A stretch of DNA of 64,000 nucleotides from Oceanimonas doudoroffii (lineage in GTDB: Bacteria > Pseudomonadota > Gammaproteobacteria > Enterobacterales > Aeromonadaceae), in the NCBI RefSeq assembly GCF_002242685.1, contig NZ_NBIM01000001.1, positions 434,001 through 498,000 on the forward strand, given 5' to 3'. This document shows positions 9,182-18,176 of this stretch, in pieces; position 1 is the first letter of the stretch, and every line of letters begins with the position of its first letter. Below the pieces are notes generated by a model that saw only the letters and a program-made list of their open reading frames with translations, was not told where the DNA came from and made no database searches. The position numbers were made by a program, and so were the translations under genes.

Positions 9182-10150
9182 ATGAATACGCTGATTTTTC
9201 TGGCGCTGGTGGCGCTGGCTGTGGTGTGCCTGAGTATGGCGCTGTTTGTGCCGATCAGCCAGCCCCGGCTTAAATACTCCACCATGCTCAAACGCCGGGT
9301 TCAGGCACTGGCGGATGAAAACCGCGAGCAGGCCCAGGCATCCATTTTTCGTACCAAAAAGCTGGATTCCTTGTCACCGGCCATGCGCCGTATAGAAACT
9401 CTGCCGGTGATGGAACGGGTGGCATTTTCCCTGGAGCTGGCTGGCTCCAGACTTTATGCCTACCAGTTGGTGTTGATGGTGGGCGTGATTACCCTGGTGC
9501 TGGTGGCAGGCTGCTGGCTGTGGTTGCACAATATCTGGCTGAGCCTCATTCTGCTGGCAGTACCTTCATTCATTGCCTGGTTCAAGCTAAAGCGTAACTA
9601 CCTGAACCGGCTGGCGTTGTACGAGCAGCAAATGCCGGAAGCGCTCGACATCATGAAACGGGGGTTGCAGGCGGGCTATTCCTTTGCCGATACCATCAAG
9701 CTGATCAGTGAGCAGATGCCCAATCCCATTGGTCGCGAATTTGCCCTGGTATTTGCCGATATCAACTATCGCAAGGACGTACGCAAGGCCATGACCGGCC
9801 TGCTGGAGCGAGTGCCGAGCATCTCCAATATGGCGTTGACCAGCGCCGTGCAGGTGCAGCGGGAAACCGGCGGTAACCTGGTGGAAAACATCGACAAGCT
9901 GGCGAAGATCATCCGTGATCGCTTCAAGTTCAATCGTCAGCTGCGCACACTGTCGGCGGAAGGACGCATGTCGGGCTGGGTACTGGTACTAACACCTTTT
10001 GTGCTGTTTGGGGTGATGTCCATTACCACGCCTAGTTACGCTCATGAATTGGTTACTACTCCTGAAGGCCATAAGTTGCTGTTGGCTGGGGCCGTGGCCA
10101 TGATGCTGGGTACCTGGTGGATTAGCAAAATCATCAAGATAGAGGTGTGA
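9182..10150 (+). CDS. tadB: Tad inner-membrane platform protein TadB
   Basis: A 322-residue GspF/TadB-family inner-membrane protein that, with TadC, forms the platform on which TadA works. There are membrane segments near the N-terminus, around residues 95-140 (LVLMVGVITLVLVAGCWLWL) and at the C-terminus. The cytoplasmic GspF domain lies around 155-280, with MPEALDIMKRGLQAGYSF and the RETGGNLVENIDKLAKIIRD segment. It is 12 bases after tadA and overlaps the region just before tadC. Confidence 0.94.
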   Translation: MNTLIFLALVALAVVCLSMALFVPISQPRLKYSTMLKRRVQALADENREQAQASIFRTKKLDSLSPAMRRIETLPVMERVAFSLELAGSRLYAYQLVLMVGVITLVLVAGCWLWLHNIWLSLILLAVPSFIAWFKLKRNYLNRLALYEQQMPEALDIMKRGLQAGYSFADTIKLISEQMPNPIGREFALVFADINYRKDVRKAMTGLLERVPSISNMALTSAVQVQRETGGNLVENIDKLAKIIRDRFKFNRQLRTLSAEGRMSGWVLVLTPFVLFGVMSITTPSYAHELVTTPEGHKLLLAGAVAMMLGTWWISKIIKIEV

Positions 10151-10152
10151 AT

Positions 10153-11097
10153 ATGGACACGCTCAATCAAATGCTGGGCCAGGTACTGGCCGATCCGCAA
10201 ATGCGCCAGTGGGTGTTGATTGGTGTGGTGGGCCTGAGTGCCATCACATTGTTCTGGGGAGTTACCCTGGTAGCCAGTGGGGTTACCAGCCCCTACCGTC
10301 GCCAGCTGAAGGAAATCCAGCGGGAAACGGGCGAAGACGAGCAATCGCTGGAGCAACGGCTGGTGCTTGCCAAAAAACACGGTAGTGGGTTTAACGGCCA
10401 TCGTATTCGTACCTTGCTGGTGCACGCGGGCTTCCAGAAAGGCTCGGCCTACAGCGTGTTTACCGGTATCCGCGTGATGCTGGTGGTGGTATCGCTATTG
10501 CTGGTCTTTGTGGCGCTTAACCTGCTGACCCAGAGGTCGCTGAATGTGATCCTGATGCTGCTGATAGGGGTGGGTTATGTGGCTTACATTCTGCCGGTGT
10601 TTGTGCTGGAGCGGCTGGCCAACAAGCGCATGACCCGCATGAAACTGGGCATGCCCGATGCGCTGGACTTGCTGGTGGTATGTACCGAGGCAGGACTTGG
10701 CTTTAAAGCGGCATTACAGCGGGTGGCCCAAGAAGTGAGCATGAGTCACGAGGAACTGGCCGAAGAGCTTAACCTGATATCCGCCAAGCTCAGGGCCGGG
10801 TTCAGTATGCAGCAGGCCTTTGACGAGTTTATTTTGCGTACCGGGTTGGAAGACTTTCGCAGTTTGAATGTGGCCATTAACCAGTGCATTCAGCTGGGTA
10901 CCAGCATCGCCGAGACCCTGCGGGTGTATGCCGATGAGTACCGTATCAAACGCAAGCAGGAGGCGGAAGAAATGGCGGCCAAGGTGGGTACCAAGATGAT
11001 TTTTCCGCTGGTGTTGTGCATATGGCCGTCATTTTTTATCGTGGCCATTGGTCCGGCGCTTATCAAGGTGTTCCGCGTATTCGGTAATAATATGTGA
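10153..11097 (+). CDS. tadC: Tad inner-membrane platform protein TadC
   Basis: A 314-residue TadC-family protein, paralogue and partner of TadB. The GspF domain is visible as MPDALDLLVVCTEAGLGFKA and SIAETLRVYADEYRIKRKQE, and the C-terminal membrane helix is MIFPLVLCIWPSFFIVAIGP. I chose the ATG at 10153, 6 bases after AGAGGTG. A GTG at 10147 overlapping the tadB stop is possible but would place the ribosome site too far inside. tadD follows after about 117 bp. Confidence 0.93.
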   Translation: MDTLNQMLGQVLADPQMRQWVLIGVVGLSAITLFWGVTLVASGVTSPYRRQLKEIQRETGEDEQSLEQRLVLAKKHGSGFNGHRIRTLLVHAGFQKGSAYSVFTGIRVMLVVVSLLLVFVALNLLTQRSLNVILMLLIGVGYVAYILPVFVLERLANKRMTRMKLGMPDALDLLVVCTEAGLGFKAALQRVAQEVSMSHEELAEELNLISAKLRAGFSMQQAFDEFILRTGLEDFRSLNVAINQCIQLGTSIAETLRVYADEYRIKRKQEAEEMAAKVGTKMIFPLVLCIWPSFFIVAIGPALIKVFRVFGNNM

Positions 11098-11214
11098 TAC
11101 CGCGCCCTCACTAAAGGAAGAAGCGGGGGTTAACACTGGCCCGAATGAAACACACCGGCTAGCATAAGAAAAACAACAAAACTTTGGCCATGGGACCGGC
11201 TTGAGGATAACAAC

Positions 11215-12162
11215 ATGAAACATACTGCACTGGCGCTGGTAATTATTCTGCTGTCCGGCTGCTCTGCCATGTCGGACTCTGACGGTAACGGTTTGCCCGC
11301 CATCAAAACACCGGGGGCAGGGGCTATTAAACCGACTAACGGCAAGGAAGCTCGTATGCTGATTGCCCAGTCTCAAACGTCGGGTGATCTGGACGCCATG
11401 ATCTATGCCTACATTCAGGCGCTGGCGTTTAATGAGTTCGACAAGGTTGACCTCTATATCAACATTGCCCGCCTTGAACACCAACGTAACAATAATGCCC
11501 GGGCAGAGCTGGCTTATCGCAACGCCCTTCGCGAGGATGCGAAACGCCTTGATGCCAAGGAAGGGTTGGCTTTACTGCTGATCGACATGAAGCGTCATCG
11601 GGAGGCTGAAACCCTGTTGCTGGAAGTGGTCAAGGCCGACCAGGCTCGGCTGGGGCAAGCTTCTACCGATGTCGATGAATGTGTCACCAATGCCGAGTCG
11701 CCCTGGCGCAGCTATAACGGCCTGGGACTGCTGGCCGATATACTTGAGCAGGGGCAGCAGGCCCGCAAACATTACCGCTGTGCCCTGCAAATTCAGCCTG
11801 GAATGGCCATGCTGCACACCAACCTGGGTTTTTCCCATTACCTGAATAGCGATTACCCTCAGGCGGAGCAGGCCTATACCCGAGCGGTAAATCAGGAGCC
11901 GGAGTATGAGCGAGCCTGGAGCAACCTGGGCCTGCTCTATTACCGATGGGGGCGACAGTCTGAGGCGCTGATGGCCTTGCGCAAGGTCATGACCCAGGCC
12001 GAGGCGCTTAACGATCTGGGCTATATCGCCATGATGGAAGGTGAATACGATATTGCCTCCAGCCTGTTTCAGCGTGCCATTGACGCCTCGCCTCGTTATT
12101 ATCCCAAGGCGGTAGATAACCTGAGCCAGGCGAAATCCATGCAGGCAGTCAGCAAACGTTAG
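11215..12162 (+). CDS. tadD: Tad TPR lipoprotein TadD
   Basis: A 315-residue lipoprotein with tetratricopeptide repeats. The signal peptide ends in LLSGC, a lipobox. TPR-like helices occupy most of the rest, for example RAELAYRNALREDAKRLDAK and the later run that includes HTNLGFSHYLNSDYPQAEQA. TadD proteins help to assemble or stabilise the secretin in the outer membrane. It is the last recognisable Tad gene. The 117-bp gap before it could hold a separate promoter, though I see no strong one. Confidence 0.87.
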   Translation: MKHTALALVIILLSGCSAMSDSDGNGLPAIKTPGAGAIKPTNGKEARMLIAQSQTSGDLDAMIYAYIQALAFNEFDKVDLYINIARLEHQRNNNARAELAYRNALREDAKRLDAKEGLALLLIDMKRHREAETLLLEVVKADQARLGQASTDVDECVTNAESPWRSYNGLGLLADILEQGQQARKHYRCALQIQPGMAMLHTNLGFSHYLNSDYPQAEQAYTRAVNQEPEYERAWSNLGLLYYRWGRQSEALMALRKVMTQAEALNDLGYIAMMEGEYDIASSLFQRAIDASPRYYPKAVDNLSQAKSMQAVSKR

Positions 12163-12169
12163 GATAGAC

Positions 12170-12811
12170 ATGCAGCTATACAGTTTTTACAACAGCTCCA
12201 CCTCTTACCGGGTGCGTATCGCCCTGGCGCTGAAGGGCCTGAGCGTGGATTACCAGGGAGTGAACCTGAGGGCAGGAGAGCAGCGGCAGAATGACTACCG
12301 GGCCCTTAACCCGGCCGCCGGCGTTCCGTTGCTGGTGGATGACGAGGGCAATGGCCTGGGCCAGTCCCTGGCTATTATCGACTATCTGGAGGCCTTGCAC
12401 CCCGAGCCGCCGTTACTACCCGCCGAGCCGCTGCTGCGGGCTCGTGCACTGGAGTTGGCCAACCTGATTGCCTGCGACATTCACCCGGTCAATAACTTGC
12501 GGGTGCGTAACTATCTGGCCAACGAGTTGAGCCTGAGTGAGGACCAGCAGGAGCGCTGGTACCGGCACTGGATCGCCGAGGGCCTGGCGGCCGCCGAAGC
12601 ATTGCTGGTGCGCCACGGCTTTGGCGATTATTGTTTTGGCGATGCGCCCACGGTGGCGGATTGTTGCTTGGTGCCTCAGGTGGCCAATGGTATTCGCATG
12701 AACTGCGATTTGACGCCCTATTCAAGGGTGATGGCGGTGTATCAGCACTGCCAGCGGCAGCCCGCTTTTCAGCAGGCGGCACCTGACCAGCAGCCGGATT
12801 TTGCCTCCTAG
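12170..12811 (+). CDS. maiA: Maleylacetoacetate isomerase (zeta-class glutathione transferase)
   Basis: A 213-residue zeta-class GST that isomerises 4-maleylacetoacetate to fumarylacetoacetate with glutathione in tyrosine or gentisate breakdown. The SSTSYRVRIAL motif near residue 10 carries the catalytic Ser/Cys region of this class. NPAAGVPLL and GQSLAIIDYLE form the glutathione site, and the C-terminal helical domain includes CDIHPVNNLRV. It starts only 8 bases after tadD but is functionally unrelated to the pilus, and no other gene of the aromatic pathway lies beside it. It is followed by a strong bidirectional terminator. Confidence 0.9.
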   Translation: MQLYSFYNSSTSYRVRIALALKGLSVDYQGVNLRAGEQRQNDYRALNPAAGVPLLVDDEGNGLGQSLAIIDYLEALHPEPPLLPAEPLLRARALELANLIACDIHPVNNLRVRNYLANELSLSEDQQERWYRHWIAEGLAAAEALLVRHGFGDYCFGDAPTVADCCLVPQVANGIRMNCDLTPYSRVMAVYQHCQRQPAFQQAAPDQQPDFAS

Positions 12812-12867
12812 GCCCGGTCGTTGCTTATTCGGCCTCGGCGCCCATCAGAACGTATATTCAAGGCCAC

Positions 12868-12910
12868 AAAAAGGGGGCGTCATGTAAATATAATGACGCC
12901 CCCCCTTTTT
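12868..12910. terminator. Bidirectional rho-independent terminator between maiA and bioA
   Basis: A long inverted repeat: AAAAAGGGGGCGTCAT at 12868-12883, a short AT-rich loop, then ATGACG followed by a C run and TTTTT ending at 12910. An A run on one side and a T run on the other make it usable from both strands. It separates the convergent maiA (plus) and bioA (minus) genes. Confidence 0.9.
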
Positions 12911-12918
12911 ACTTTTAC

Positions 12919-14187
12919 TTACGCCGCTTCGCACACCGTCAGCATGGCCGCGGTGAGTTGGCTGAGCTCCTCAGGCGCCATGACATAGGGCGGCATGATG
13001 TAAAACAGTTTGCCAAAGGGGCGAATCCACACGCCCAGCTCCACCAGCCGCTTTTGCACTTCGGCCACGTTCAACGGTTCATGCAATTCAATTACGCCAA
13101 TGCTGCCCAGTACCCGCACATCGGCCACCGAATCTAGCCTCAGCGCCGGGGCCAGTTCTCGTCGCATTTGTGCTTCCAGGGCGGCAATACGCTGCTGCCA
13201 GGGAGAGTCCAGCAACAGCTTGAGGCTGGCCAGCGCCACGGCACAGGCCAGCGGGTTGGCCATAAAGGTGGGGCCGTGCATCAGCACGCCGGCGGGGCCG
13301 TTGCAGATGGTCTCGGCCACGGCCTGAGTGGTAATGGTGGCGGCCATGGTCATGTAACCGCCGGTGAGTGCCTTGCCGATGCAGATGATGTCCGGCGAAA
13401 TGCCGGCCCAGTCGCAGGCGAACAGCTTGCCGGTGCGGCCAAAGCCGGTGGCGATTTCGTCGGCGATCAGCAGCACGTCATAGCGGTTGCACAGCTCGCG
13501 AGCACCCTTCAGGTAGTCCGGGTGGTAAAAACGCATGCCACCGGCCCCCTGAACCACCGGCTCCAGGATCAGCGCCGCCAGTTCGTGATGGTGCTGTTCA
13601 AACATACTTTCCAGCGCCTGTAAGTCGCTTGAGTCAAACTCGCCGTCAAAACGGCTTTGCGGCGTGGGCACGAAAATGTGTTCGGGCAGAAAGCCCTTGT
13701 ACAGGCTGTGCATGCCACTGTTGGGGTCACACACGCTCATGGCGCCAAAGGTGTCGCCATGGTAGCCCCGACTGAGTGAGGCGAAGCGGGTTTTTGGCGT
13801 GCCCCGGCCGTGCCAGTACTGAATCGCCATTTTCAGCGCCACTTCCACCGATACCGAGCCCGAGTCGGCCAGAAAGAAGCGATCCAGGCCGGTGGGCAGC
13901 ACCCCGGCCAGGGCCTTGCACAATTCAATGGCCGGATCATGGGTCAGGCCGCCAAACATCACATGAGACATTTTGCCTAGTTGGGCGGTGGCGGCGGTGT
14001 TCAGCTCGGGCACGTTGTAGCCGTGCAGACAGGCCCACCAGGACGACATGCCGTCCACCAGCCGGCGACCGTCCTTCAGCTGCAGATGCACGCCGCTGGC
14101 ACTTTCCACTTCATAGCAGGGCAGGGGACGCGTCAGGGAGGTGTAGGGATGCCACAGATGGTGCAGGTCAAAGTCTTGGTTGGTCAT
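12919..14187 (-). CDS. bioA: Adenosylmethionine-8-amino-7-oxononanoate aminotransferase
   Basis: A 422-residue class III aminotransferase that converts 8-amino-7-oxononanoate (KAPA) to 7,8-diaminononanoate (DAPA) with S-adenosylmethionine as amino donor. Seen in the sequence: [11 protein letters not shown] near residue 49, [12 protein letters not shown] near 141, [11 protein letters not shown] near 243, and the PLP lysine in GKALTGGYM (Lys272). All are hallmarks of BioA. It is transcribed away from bioBFCD across a 110-bp shared control region, the arrangement known from E. coli. Confidence 0.97.
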   Translation of the reverse strand: MTNQDFDLHHLWHPYTSLTRPLPCYEVESASGVHLQLKDGRRLVDGMSSWWACLHGYNVPELNTAATAQLGKMSHVMFGGLTHDPAIELCKALAGVLPTGLDRFFLADSGSVSVEVALKMAIQYWHGRGTPKTRFASLSRGYHGDTFGAMSVCDPNSGMHSLYKGFLPEHIFVPTPQSRFDGEFDSSDLQALESMFEQHHHELAALILEPVVQGAGGMRFYHPDYLKGARELCNRYDVLLIADEIATGFGRTGKLFACDWAGISPDIICIGKALTGGYMTMAATITTQAVAETICNGPAGVLMHGPTFMANPLACAVALASLKLLLDSPWQQRIAALEAQMRRELAPALRLDSVADVRVLGSIGVIELHEPLNVAEVQKRLVELGVWIRPFGKLFYIMPPYVMAPEELSQLTAAMLTVCEAA

Positions 14188-14297
14188 AAAATGGTCAAAT
14201 GTAAACTGCGCTATGGGTTTGTGATTGACAGGCTAACACCGGCCCTTACACTAGCCAAGCGAAACACTTTTATAAACACCAAGCAAAAGGCCTCAGC
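14188..14297. promoter_or_regulatory. bioA/bioB divergent control region
   Basis: The intergenic region between divergent biotin genes. On the plus strand TTGACA at 14225-14230 and TACACT at 14247-14252, 16 bases apart, make a credible sigma-70 promoter for bioB. An imperfect dyad (GTAAAC near 14201 and GTTTGT near 14217) overlaps its upstream edge and could be an operator. It does not match the usual BirA half-sites and spacing well, so BirA control is likely from the gene set but not shown by the sequence. Confidence 0.45.
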
Positions 14298-15329
14298 ATG
14301 AGCCGTACACTCTGGACCCGCGAGCAAGTACTCGAACTGTTTGACCGCCCCTTTTTCGACCTGCTGTTTGAAGCACAGCAGGTGCACAGGGCCAACTTCG
14401 ATCCCAACGAAGTGCAGGTAAGCACCCTGCTTTCCATCAAGACCGGCGCCTGCCCGGAAGACTGCAAATACTGCCCGCAGAGCGCCCGTTACAACACCGG
14501 CCTGGAAACCGAGCGACTGATGGAAATGGAAAAGGTGCTGGAGCGGGCCCGTGAGGCCAAGGTAAACGGCTCCAGCCGCTTCTGCATGGGCGCGGCCTGG
14601 CGCAACCCCAAAGAGCGCGACATGCCCTACCTGGTGAAAATGGTGCAGGAAGTGAAGGCCATGGGGCTGGAAACCTGCATGACGCTGGGCATGCTGAACG
14701 CCGATCAGGCCGGCCGGCTGGCCGACGCCGGGCTCGATTATTACAACCACAACCTCGATACCAGCCCCGAGTTCTACGGCGACATCATTACCACCCGCAC
14801 CTACGCCGACCGGCTGAACACCCTGGAGAACGTGCGCGAAGCGGGCATGAAGGTGTGCTCCGGCGGCATTGTGGGCCTGGGTGAAAGTCCGGAAGACCGC
14901 GCCGGCTTGCTGCTGGCCCTGGCCAACCTGCCCCGCCAGCCCGAAAGCGTTCCCATCAACATGCTGGTCAAGGTCAAGGGAACGCCCCTGGAAAACCAGG
15001 AAGATCTCGACGACTTCGACTTTATTCGTACCATTGCCGTGGCCCGCATTCTGATGCCCCAGAGCCATGTGCGACTCTCAGCCGGCCGGGAAAAGATGAA
15101 CGATCAAATGCAGGCCCTGTGTTTTATGGCCGGCGCCAACTCCATCTTTTACGGCTGCAAGCTGCTCACGACCCCCAACCCCGATGAAAACAGCGATATG
15201 CAGTTGTTCAAGCGGCTGGGCATTCGTCCCAGCGGCGTTAGCCAAAAGCCCGACGAAATGGCGGAAATCGAGCTGCACGAGCAAATTGCCGAGCAAAATG
15301 CGCCCAAGCCACTGTATTACGAAGCGTAA
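14298..15329 (+). CDS. bioB: Biotin synthase
   Basis: A 343-residue radical-SAM enzyme that inserts sulfur into dethiobiotin. The radical-SAM cluster cysteines are in CPEDCKYC at Cys52, Cys56 and Cys59. Cysteines for the second cluster are visible in [19 protein letters not shown] and [14 protein letters not shown], and the Arg in VRLSAGRE is the usual ligand. Length and motifs are normal for BioB. It is the first gene of a bioB-bioF-bioC-bioD series, with 119 bp containing an inverted-repeat element before bioF. Confidence 0.98.
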   Translation: MSRTLWTREQVLELFDRPFFDLLFEAQQVHRANFDPNEVQVSTLLSIKTGACPEDCKYCPQSARYNTGLETERLMEMEKVLERAREAKVNGSSRFCMGAAWRNPKERDMPYLVKMVQEVKAMGLETCMTLGMLNADQAGRLADAGLDYYNHNLDTSPEFYGDIITTRTYADRLNTLENVREAGMKVCSGGIVGLGESPEDRAGLLLALANLPRQPESVPINMLVKVKGTPLENQEDLDDFDFIRTIAVARILMPQSHVRLSAGREKMNDQMQALCFMAGANSIFYGCKLLTTPNPDENSDMQLFKRLGIRPSGVSQKPDEMAEIELHEQIAEQNAPKPLYYEA

Positions 15330-15340
15330 AACCCAGCGGC

Positions 15341-15418
15341 AAGCTGTCAGCCAGACTGAGTAGGTTGTGAATGAGCGTAGCGAATTCCAGCCTACCCGAT
15401 ACGGATTGCTGACAGCTT
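15341..15418. repeat. Intergenic inverted-repeat (REP-like) element
   Basis: Between bioB and bioF, an 11-bp perfect inverted repeat (AAGCTGTCAGC at 15341-15351, GCTGACAGCTT at 15408-15418) encloses a second, weaker dyad that begins GTAGG near 15360 and ends CCTAC at 15391-15395, with GAGCGTAGCGAATTCC inside. The architecture resembles short REP/MITE-like intergenic repeats. No coding sequence is present. Confidence 0.6.
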
Positions 15419-15448
15419 ACGGCTTATCGCTTACAGCTGAGATTTTCA

Positions 15449-16585
15449 ATGCCTTTTAATTTGTCACTTGCCGAGCGCGAAGGCGCCGGGCTGAAACGCA
15501 CCCTGCCGGTGATTGAGCGGGTGGATGGTCGCCGGCTTTACGTTGACGGTGAGCAGTACCTCAACTTTGCCGGTAATGACTACCTGGGCCTGAGCCGGGC
15601 CCCCGAGTTGCTGGCCGCCGCCGAGCAGGCGGCACGGCACTATGGCGTGGGCGCCGTGGCCTCGCCCCTGGTGGTGGGCCATCAGGCCATTCACCGGGAG
15701 CTGGAAGCCGAGCTGTGCGACTGGCTGGGGCTGGAAGCGGTGATGCTGTTCAGCTCCGGTTTCTCCGCTAATCAGGCGGTTATCAAGGCATTGCTCGGCA
15801 AGGAACACTCCCTGTGGCAGGACAGGCTTAATCACGCCTCGTTGCAGGAAGCCGGGCTGCTCAGCCCGGCGCGCATGGTGCGCTTTGGCCATAACGACAT
15901 GAACGCGCTGGAAGCTAAACTCAAGCCCGCCGCGGGGCTGATTGTGTCGGAAGGGGTGTTCAGCATGGACGGCGACACCGCGCCCTGGCCCGAACTGGTA
16001 CGCCTGGCCAGGGTCAGCAACAACTGGCTGATGATAGACGACGCCCACGGCTTGGGTGTGCTGGGCCGCGAGGGCAGGGGCACGCTGAATGAACAGGGCC
16101 TTGCCCCGAACAGCGTGAACATTTTTATGGGCACCTTTGGCAAGGCGCTGGGAGTCAGCGGCGCCTTTGTCGGCGGTAGCCGGGCACTGGTGGAATATCT
16201 GCACAACTTCGGCCGCAGCTACATCTACAGCACCCATTTGCCGCCTCCCCAGGCTGCCGCCGTGCTGGCCGGTGTGCGCCTGGTGCGCCAGGCCGACGAC
16301 AGGCGGGCACACCTGCGCGATCTGGTGGCCCGGTTTCGTGCCGGGGTGGCCGGGTTACCGCTGCAGCTGTTGCCCTCGGCCACCGCCATTCAGCCCTTGG
16401 TGGTGGGGGAAGAAACCGCCACCCTCAAGCTGGCCGACGCCCTTAAACAACAGGGCCTGTGGACCGGCGCCATTCGCCCGCCCACCGTGCCCAAAGGATC
16501 GGCCCGGCTACGCATTACCCTGAGTGCCGCCCACACTCGGGCAGACGTACAACGGCTGATCGATGCTCTGCACAGTGCCTTGTAG
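15449..16585 (+). CDS. bioF: 8-amino-7-oxononanoate synthase
   Basis: A 378-residue PLP enzyme that condenses pimeloyl-ACP with alanine to give KAPA. The motifs are those of the alpha-oxoamine synthase family: NDYLGLS near residue 44, GVGAVASPLVVGHQ-like segment near 65, DDAHGLGVLG near 195, and the PLP lysine in GTFGKALGVSG (Lys232). It is encoded between bioB and bioC. A 7-bp GC-rich hairpin (CCCGGCT/AGCCGGG, 16587-16602) lies just after the stop, without a T tract, so it may modulate rather than end transcription. Confidence 0.97.
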   Translation: MPFNLSLAEREGAGLKRTLPVIERVDGRRLYVDGEQYLNFAGNDYLGLSRAPELLAAAEQAARHYGVGAVASPLVVGHQAIHRELEAELCDWLGLEAVMLFSSGFSANQAVIKALLGKEHSLWQDRLNHASLQEAGLLSPARMVRFGHNDMNALEAKLKPAAGLIVSEGVFSMDGDTAPWPELVRLARVSNNWLMIDDAHGLGVLGREGRGTLNEQGLAPNSVNIFMGTFGKALGVSGAFVGGSRALVEYLHNFGRSYIYSTHLPPPQAAAVLAGVRLVRQADDRRAHLRDLVARFRAGVAGLPLQLLPSATAIQPLVVGEETATLKLADALKQQGLWTGAIRPPTVPKGSARLRITLSAAHTRADVQRLIDALHSAL

Positions 16586-16671
16586 TCCCGGCTTTAGCCG
16601 GGCAAACCGGCGATGCCGTTGTCCCAATAAACCGGGGCCTGAACAACGCCGCCTATTTACTGGAGAACCCC

Positions 16672-17427
16672 ATGCAACGGGTCGATAAACACAGAGTGGC
16701 CCGCGCCTTCAGCCGCGCGGCCACCAGCTACGACCGCCATAATGCCCTGCAGCGTCGCAGCGGTGAGGCGCTGCTGGCGCATCTGCCGGCACGGGCTCAC
16801 ACCGGGCTCGATCTGGGCTGTGGCAGCGGCTGGTTTGCCCCGATGCTGAAACAGCGGGCACAGCGGCTACTGGCGCTGGATCTGTCACCGGCCATGCTGC
16901 AGCAGGCCGCCACCCGGGCCGACATTATTCCCCTCTGTGCCGACATGGACGCGCCGCCCGTGGCCGAGGCCAGCCTCGATTTTATTTTCGCCAACCTGTG
17001 CATGCAGTGGAGCAACGATACCGCCGCCTGGCTCAGGGGCTGGAGCAAGCGACTCAAACCCGGCGGTGTCATGGTGTTTTCCACGCTGCTGCACGGCAGC
17101 CTTGACGAGCTGGCTCAAAGCTGGCGAACCCTGGACGATCACGCCCATATCAACCGCTTTATATCTGAGCCGGACTTGCGTGAGCTTATGGCCGCCACCG
17201 GCCGGCCATGGCGGCTGCACACCGCCACCGAACAACTGTATTACCCCGAGCTGAAAGGCCTGTTGCTGGATCTCAAGGGTATTGGCGCCAATCAGGTTAA
17301 CGGCAGCCGTCGACCCGGCCTGCTGGGCAAGGCGGCCTGGCAACGGCTGAATCTCATCTATCCTAAAAACCAACAGGGCCACTGCGTGGCCACCTACCGG
17401 CTGGCATATGGAGTAATTTATGGCTAA
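16672..17427 (+). CDS. bioC: Malonyl-ACP O-methyltransferase
   Basis: A 251-residue SAM-dependent methyltransferase that methylates malonyl-ACP to start pimeloyl-ACP synthesis. Motif I GLDLGCGSGWFAPML lies near residue 44, and FIFANLCMQW and LKPGGVMVFSTL follow as motifs II and III. The open frame extends upstream into the bioF end, but ATG 16672 has GGAG 6 bases before it and gives the usual BioC start (KHRVARAFSRAATSYD). It overlaps bioD by 8 bases, implying coupled translation. Confidence 0.95.
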   Translation: MQRVDKHRVARAFSRAATSYDRHNALQRRSGEALLAHLPARAHTGLDLGCGSGWFAPMLKQRAQRLLALDLSPAMLQQAATRADIIPLCADMDAPPVAEASLDFIFANLCMQWSNDTAAWLRGWSKRLKPGGVMVFSTLLHGSLDELAQSWRTLDDHAHINRFISEPDLRELMAATGRPWRLHTATEQLYYPELKGLLLDLKGIGANQVNGSRRPGLLGKAAWQRLNLIYPKNQQGHCVATYRLAYGVIYG

Positions 17428-18103
17428 GACCTTTTTTGTTACCGGCACCGATACCGAAGTGGGTAAAACCTTTGTCACCCGCGCGCTGATGCGCGCCGCC
17501 AAGGAAGCGGGCAAGCAGGTGCTGGGTTACAAGCCGGTGGCTTCGGGCTGCGAGCTGATAGACGGCAGCCTCAAGAACGAAGACGCCCTGACCCTGCAGG
17601 CCGAGTCCAGCATCAAGTTGCCCTATGCCATGCACAACCCCTTTGCCTTTGCCCCGGCCATTGCTCCGCACATTGCCGCCGAGCAGGCGGGCGAGGTCAT
17701 CGCGCTGCCCCGCATTGCCGAGGGCCTGACCCGGCTCAGGGAAACCACCGCCGACTGGATTTTTGCCGAAGGCGCCGGCGGTTGGCGGCTGCCCCTGGGC
17801 CAGGGACACTTTCTCTCCGACTGGGTCAAAAAGGAGCACCTGCCGGTGATCCTGGTGGTGGGGGCACGCCTGGGCTGCATTAACCATGCGCTGCTCAGCC
17901 TGGAAGCCATCCGTCACGACGGCCTGGTGGTGGCCGGCTGGGTACTGAATCGGGTAGATGCCCACATGAGCCACTATGAAGAAAACGCCGCTACCCTCAA
18001 GCAACTGATTTCCGCGCCCTTTTTGGGGGAAATGCCCAGGCTCACCGAAGACGAGGCCGAAACCGCCGAAGGCTTTATTGATCTGGCGCCCTTGCTTAAA
18101 TAA
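17420..18103 (+). CDS. bioD: Dethiobiotin synthetase
   Basis: A 227-residue P-loop enzyme that closes the ureido ring of DAPA using ATP and CO2. FFVTGTDTEVGKTFVTRAL at the N-terminus holds the P-loop; YKPVASGCE and EGAGGWRLPL are the DAPA and magnesium-binding segments; the C-terminal SAPFLGEMP element is typical. It ends the biotin series. No gene for the BioH esterase is seen in this window. Confidence 0.97.
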   Translation: MAKTFFVTGTDTEVGKTFVTRALMRAAKEAGKQVLGYKPVASGCELIDGSLKNEDALTLQAESSIKLPYAMHNPFAFAPAIAPHIAAEQAGEVIALPRIAEGLTRLRETTADWIFAEGAGGWRLPLGQGHFLSDWVKKEHLPVILVVGARLGCINHALLSLEAIRHDGLVVAGWVLNRVDAHMSHYEENAATLKQLISAPFLGEMPRLTEDEAETAEGFIDLAPLLK

Positions 18104-18117
18104 TTCATCCCGATCAT

Positions 18118-18143
18118 CTTGAAATTCCTGTAACCGGACATAT
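18118..18143 (+). promoter_or_regulatory. Possible heat-shock (sigma-32) promoter of htpX
   Basis: CTTGAAA at 18118-18124 is an exact sigma-32 -35 element. A partial -10 (GGACATAT, 18136-18143) follows after 11 bases, a little shorter than the usual 13-15. The element overlaps a near-palindrome (GACATATTATGTC). HtpX is heat-shock controlled in E. coli, which makes the reading plausible but unproven. Confidence 0.4.
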
Positions 18144-18176
18144 TATGTCTGGAGTTCCCTGATGTAAGGAAAGGTT

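Noticed and set aside
14188..14297. A canonical BirA operator between bioA and bioB
   Set aside because: No pair of TTGTAAACC-like half-sites with the expected spacing is present, only an imperfect short dyad.
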